NCBI GenBank assembly: GCA_013397455.1
Contig: VYZB01000026.1
Coordinates: 2,966,428 to 3,030,427 of the forward strand
Direction of reading: 5' to 3'
Source of the DNA: Crotophaga sulcirostris
Lineage: Eukaryota > Chordata > Aves > Cuculiformes > Crotophagidae
Length of the DNA: 64,000 nucleotides
The notes under the pieces are model-generated. The model saw nothing but the letters and a program-made list of their open reading frames with translations, made no database searches and had not been told where the DNA came from. Both the position numbers and the translations under genes were made by a program. Below are positions 63,210 to 64,000 of the stretch, in pieces; the first letter of the stretch is position 1, and each line of letters begins with the position of its first letter.

Positions 63210-64000
63210 AGAGTTAAGTTGTACTATATTTTCACATCCTTTTTCTCATTAAAAAGCACTACAAGACTGCCAAGAAGCCAGAAGTCTAAAAAGTGGATAA
63301 TGTACATTCATATTGATGGTCTGGTGGATGCTTATAGGACATGTGACATCCTTTCCTTAACTTGTCATTGTTATGGAGCAGAATTTGATTCTTAGCACAA
63401 CAATATTCCTTGAGATTATATGAGACAGTTCAGATTAATTAAAAAGTAAAGGCTCTCACCAGAATAAACTTAAAAAACTAAAAAATTCAACAAACTGGAG
63501 AAAGCAGACCTTTTGACTGTGCCTTCAATGTACAGGATGTACAAACTCAGGAAAAATCAGCAATGCCCACTGCACAGTAACGAACAGATGAGATCAGAGG
63601 GTCACACTCCATCCGCAGTAAAGATTGTTTCCTGAAGGAGGTAATTCCTTCATGAGCTGGATAAAATCGCCTCTGCCTCACCAGGCTGAGATTATTCCTT
63701 TTCATTTCTTTGCCTGCACACTTCCACACCCATACTGAAGCTGTTCAGCTTGTTTGGGCTGCCAGTCTCTTAACTTTGGACACAACTACTGAATTCACAC
63801 TACTTCTGAGCTTTTTCACTGGATCCACAATGGTGGTACATCCATCCAGACAATCACTTTGAACATGGCAAGGTGTTGGATAAAGAGAAGGATCAGAAAG
63901 CTGAGTCCCTGACAGGTCCCTGGGTTGGGTTCTACGAATGGGAAGATATTTTCACAAGGTTGTGCAGTAGCAAATGGAGAAGAATGCTAGACTACCTTAA
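63210..64000. other. Non-coding stretch to window end
   Basis: No recognised gene or repeat. A 60-codon minus-strand frame at 63,547-63,729 is not protein-like. Confidence 0.5.

Overview
This window looks like nuclear DNA from a bird. The main evidence is CR1 (chicken repeat 1) LINE retrotransposons: about a dozen pieces of at least three ages. The youngest keep readable reverse-transcriptase segments (25.5-26.5 kb, 48.1-49.2 kb, 49.8-50.5 kb). Short 3' tails carry the CR1 end sequence and its terminal octamer repeats (4.6, 11.7, 30.6, 63.2 kb). Much older copies are recognisable only by patchy similarity (16.2-17.0, 33.0-34.0, 50.8-51.7 kb). The rest is AT-rich, unique-looking DNA with poly(A) runs, short tandem repeats and AT microsatellites. 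No bacterial-type operon, ribosomal RNA, tRNA, CRISPR array or intact virus was seen. The bird lineage cannot be named from this sequence.

No complete gene is visible. The CR1 proteins are broken, and the other reading frames are short. Reading for splice sites gives a set of candidate exons on the minus strand: 57.9, 55.4, 49.5, 45.65, 44.7, 20.8, 17.3, 4.9, 3.6 and 1.35 kb. Several adjacent ones have matching reading phase. They could belong to one large minus-strand gene with long introns, which would make most of the window intronic. I do not recognise the protein, and chance splice-like pairs are expected in 64 kb, so each exon is given low to moderate confidence. On the plus strand, 38,549-39,049 is an unusual GC-richer block: it is open in one frame for 501 bases, has a good acceptor before it and a near-perfect donor after it.

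Layout: 1-5 kb, three candidate minus exons, a CR1 tail and a pair of diverged local repeats; 5-16 kb, mostly plain AT-rich DNA with a CR1 tail and one weak LTR-like block; 16.2-17 kb, ancient CR1; 17-25.5 kb, two candidate minus exons; 25.5-26.5 kb, younger CR1 (+); 26.5-38 kb, AT-rich with an ancient antisense CR1 at 33-34 kb and a perfect 22-bp stem hairpin at 34.6 kb; 38-39 kb, poly(A) runs and the GC-rich plus-strand block; 44.7-45.7 kb, two candidate minus exons; 48-51.7 kb, three CR1 copies of different ages; 52-64 kb, AT-rich with candidate exons, a diverged CR1 at 59.2-59.6 kb and a short CR1 tail at 63.2 kb.

The points most worth following up are the phase-consistent minus exons, the 501-base plus-strand block, the long perfect hairpin, and the ancient CR1 that carries a sense-oriented segment inside an antisense element.
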